Shown: positions 62,222 to 64,000 of the stretch, piece after piece
Numbering within the stretch: the stretch's first letter is position 1
Layout of the letters: every line of letters begins with the position of its first letter
Origin: Marinomonas primoryensis
GTDB lineage: Bacteria; Pseudomonadota; Gammaproteobacteria; Pseudomonadales; Marinomonadaceae
Assembly (NCBI RefSeq): GCF_013372285.1
Contig: NZ_CP054301.1
Span: forward strand, 1,040,001 to 1,104,000
Length of the DNA: 64,000 bases
Reading direction: 5' to 3'
The notes under the pieces: model-generated
Databases searched by the model: none
Told to the model about the DNA's origin: nothing
What the model saw: only the letters and a program-made list of their open reading frames with translations
Made by a program: the position numbers and the translations under genes

Positions 62222-63771
62222 AAGTAATCGGATATATCGGTGTATTTGTATTAGGTGGTGTTCTTTCGGTTGCGGGTTATCACTTTGGTCTTCAAGCATT
62301 CAATGCACTGAATGGTGAAATGAACTCAGGCACGACTGACGCGATGGCGAAAGATGAAAAATTGCCCTTGTACTGGGTGGCACCAATGGACCCAAATTAT
62401 CGCCGCGACAAACCTGGTCAATCACCAATGGGTATGGACCTTATCCCTTTTTATGGAGCAGCTCAGGGTTCTGACAATAGCAGCGTTGGCACGGTAAGTA
62501 TTTCGCCAGAAGTGGTTAATAACCTTGGTGTGCGAACAGGAAAAGTGTTTGAAGGCATGCTGAAACCAGAGATTCGAACGGTGGGCTATTTGGCTTACAA
62601 CGAAGACAAGATCGTTCATATTCATCCTCGCGTCGAAGGCTGGATCGAAAAGAGTTTTATAAAATCCAATGGCGACTCGGTTGAAAAAGGCCAGCCCTTA
62701 TTCGATTTGTATTCGCCGACTTTGGTGAATGCGCAGGAAGAATTTGTCTTTGCGTTAGCACGAAAAGACAAGCGCATGATCAACGCGGGTGAAGAGAGAC
62801 TAAAAGCCTTGCAGGTGCCGAGCGATTTTATCCAAACGTTAAGAGCGAAACGCAAAGTGTCTCAAACGGTGCGATTCTTTTCGCCACAAAGTGGTGTGAT
62901 TGATAACCTTGGGATTCAAGATGGTTTCTACATTAAACCTGGCACAACCTTGATGTCGATCGCGGATCTGAGTGAAGTGTGGCTGGATGCCGAAGTATTT
63001 GAACGCCAAGCGCATCGCGTTGCGGTAGGCCAACCGGTTGAAGCCGTCATGGACTTCCTACCGGGGAAAACGTTCGCCAGTAACGTGGACTTTATTTATC
63101 CAACTCTGAATGCAAAAAACCGTACTTTGCGCGTTCGCATTCGTTTGGATAACCCAGATCAATTATTGAAGCCAGATATGTTTGCCCATGTGCGTATTGA
63201 GACCACAGAACCGGGTCAAAGACGATTGATTCCGAAAGAAGCCCTGATACGTGGAGGCGAACAAAACCGTGTGGTACTGGCACTAGGCGAAGGGCGTTAT
63301 AAGTCGATTGCTGTCGAAACCGGTGCGTTCGGTGATGACTACGTAGAAATCTTAGACGGCTTAGTATTGGGCGATGACGTGGTGACGTCGGCGCAGTTCT
63401 TGTTGGATTCTGAGTCCAGTAAAAGCTCCGATTTCAAGCGCATGAATGCAGACAGTAACCAGACGGCAATGTCTGCCAGTGACATGTCGGACAATCAAAT
63501 GTCAGACCAAGCAGAGCCAGTAGCAGAACCCGCCAACAATGTTTGGGTGGCCGCACGCATTAATCGTATTGATGCGACAACACGCATGGTGAATGTGAAT
63601 CACGAAGCAATCTCGGATTGGAATTGGCCGAAAATGACGATGGACTTCGCATTAGCGGATTGGTTGGAACTGGATGAATTACCGATTGGTAAAAACATTC
63701 AGCTTGAGATTACCCGTGAAAGTAGCACCAAGTTTGCTGTTACTGACTTTTTTGATGCTGACGCAGAGTAG
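62218..63771 (+). CDS. cusB: Efflux periplasmic adaptor CusB fused to a CusF-like domain
   Basis: A 517-residue membrane-fusion protein. Residues 1-25 are a membrane anchor/signal, then a heavy-metal-binding segment YWVAPMDPNYRRDKPGQSP near 52-70, the barrel-sandwich and beta-barrel adaptor domains (VEGWIEKSFIKSNGDSVEKG to LIRGGEQNRVVLALGEG), a Met-rich linker near 420-435 and a C-terminal CusF-like OB domain (about 440-517) with WNWPKMTMDF, whose Trp and Met residues bind Cu(I)/Ag(I) in CusF. In E. coli CusF is a separate protein. The adaptor takes metal from the chaperone and hands it to CusA. Confidence 0.9.
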   Translation: MKVIGYIGVFVLGGVLSVAGYHFGLQAFNALNGEMNSGTTDAMAKDEKLPLYWVAPMDPNYRRDKPGQSPMGMDLIPFYGAAQGSDNSSVGTVSISPEVVNNLGVRTGKVFEGMLKPEIRTVGYLAYNEDKIVHIHPRVEGWIEKSFIKSNGDSVEKGQPLFDLYSPTLVNAQEEFVFALARKDKRMINAGEERLKALQVPSDFIQTLRAKRKVSQTVRFFSPQSGVIDNLGIQDGFYIKPGTTLMSIADLSEVWLDAEVFERQAHRVAVGQPVEAVMDFLPGKTFASNVDFIYPTLNAKNRTLRVRIRLDNPDQLLKPDMFAHVRIETTEPGQRRLIPKEALIRGGEQNRVVLALGEGRYKSIAVETGAFGDDYVEILDGLVLGDDVVTSAQFLLDSESSKSSDFKRMNADSNQTAMSASDMSDNQMSDQAEPVAEPANNVWVAARINRIDATTRMVNVNHEAISDWNWPKMTMDFALADWLELDELPIGKNIQLEITRESSTKFAVTDFFDADAE

Positions 63772-63780
63772 GGACATATC

Positions 63781-64000
63781 ATGATTGAAGCGATTATCCG
63801 CTGGTCTATTCATAATCGGCTTATGGTGCTATTGGCCAGTATTATTCTTGTTGGCGCCGGTTTGTATTCTTTAAAGAATACGCCTGTTGACGCGATTCCT
63901 GACTTGTCAGATGTGCAAGTCATCATTAAAACCAGCTATCCGGGTCAAGCGCCACAAGTGGTGGAAGACCAGGTGACGTATCCAATGACGACGGCGATGT
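63781..64000 (+). CDS. cusA: N-terminus of RND efflux pump CusA (runs off the window)
   Basis: An open frame starts at the ATG at 63781, 9 bp after cusB, and remains open to the window end (73 codons). It opens [20 protein letters not shown] with the first membrane helix, then the heavy-metal RND signature [20 protein letters not shown] and [16 protein letters not shown]. These identify the CusA/CzcA inner-membrane pump that drives Cu(I)/Ag(I) export by proton antiport. Confidence 0.93.
   Translation, partial: MIEAIIRWSIHNRLMVLLASIILVGAGLYSLKNTPVDAIPDLSDVQVIIKTSYPGQAPQVVEDQVTYPMTTAM

Overview
The window looks like chromosome from a marine gammaproteobacterium of the Oceanospirillales type; Marinomonas is my best guess. 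This rests on protein flavour and on gene orders shared with E. coli, such as cspD/clpS-clpA-infA-aat, ftsK-lolA-rarA-serS, uvrY-uvrC-pgsA-tRNA(Gly-Cys-Leu), tusDCB/tusE-yccA and ihfB-lapA-lapB-pyrF. The genus is an inference. Most of the window is ordinary housekeeping DNA of moderate GC.

Layout: 1-1.2 kb tRNA/rRNA modification and a NUDIX gene (partial mnmA, nudJ, rluE); 1.3-5.8 kb N-end-rule and translation genes (cspD, clpS, clpA, infA, aat); 6.4-7.3 kb a porin; 7.5-14.9 kb ftsK, lolA, rarA, crcB, serS, cobA; 14.9-17.1 kb the Tus sulfur relay and a BI-1 family protein; 17.3-18.9 kb a DnaT-like / lambda-P-like primosome pair; 19-22.5 kb uvrY, uvrC, pgsA and three tRNAs; 22.6-24.1 kb small genes and a YciA thioesterase; 24.1-31.4 kb an integrated mobile element; 31.5-33.1 kb an EAL-HDOD protein and two tRNA-Ala genes; 33.3-42.3 kb recC-recB-recD; 42.5-51.8 kb trpS, a Tim44-like protein, cheW, gsk, moeB, trxB, ppa, ihfB, lapAB, pyrF; 52-56.6 kb a ComEA-like protein, a SulP transporter, uvrB; 56.7-60.2 kb tRNA-Val, a LysE exporter with an AraC regulator, cbpA-cbpM; 60.3-64 kb the start of a copper/silver efflux (cus-type) operon that runs off the window.

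The outstanding region is the very AT-rich element of about 7.2 kb at 24155-31385. It has inserted into the anticodon loop of the chromosomal tRNA-Leu(CAA) gene and cut it in two: the 3' half lies at 24111-24163 and the 5' half at 31377-31417, with the 9-bp core TTCAAAATC duplicated at both ends. Unlike most tRNA-targeting elements, it does not bring a 3' half that repairs the target. Instead it carries a complete, diverged tRNA-Leu(CAA) gene (30916-31268) interrupted by a 268-nt group I intron. P, Q, R and S core motifs, P4 and P7 pairings, a plausible P1 and a terminal G are all visible. The intron lies inside the same TTCAAAATC core that the integrase uses in the host gene, so the replacement gene should be invisible to the integrase. 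The replacement also sits just downstream of the stranded host promoter and has a promoter of its own.

The rest of the element looks like a mobilizable plasmid: tyrosine integrase with paired arm-type repeats at both ends, MobC and a MobA-like relaxase, a Rep-like gene convergent with the relaxase, five iteron-like repeats, a candidate counter-transcribed RNA against the rep leader, two hairpin-bearing direct repeats that may be oriT, and one lipoprotein cargo gene. My proposal (inference) is that integrase, tRNA gene and group I intron form a 'destroy, replace and immunise' module.
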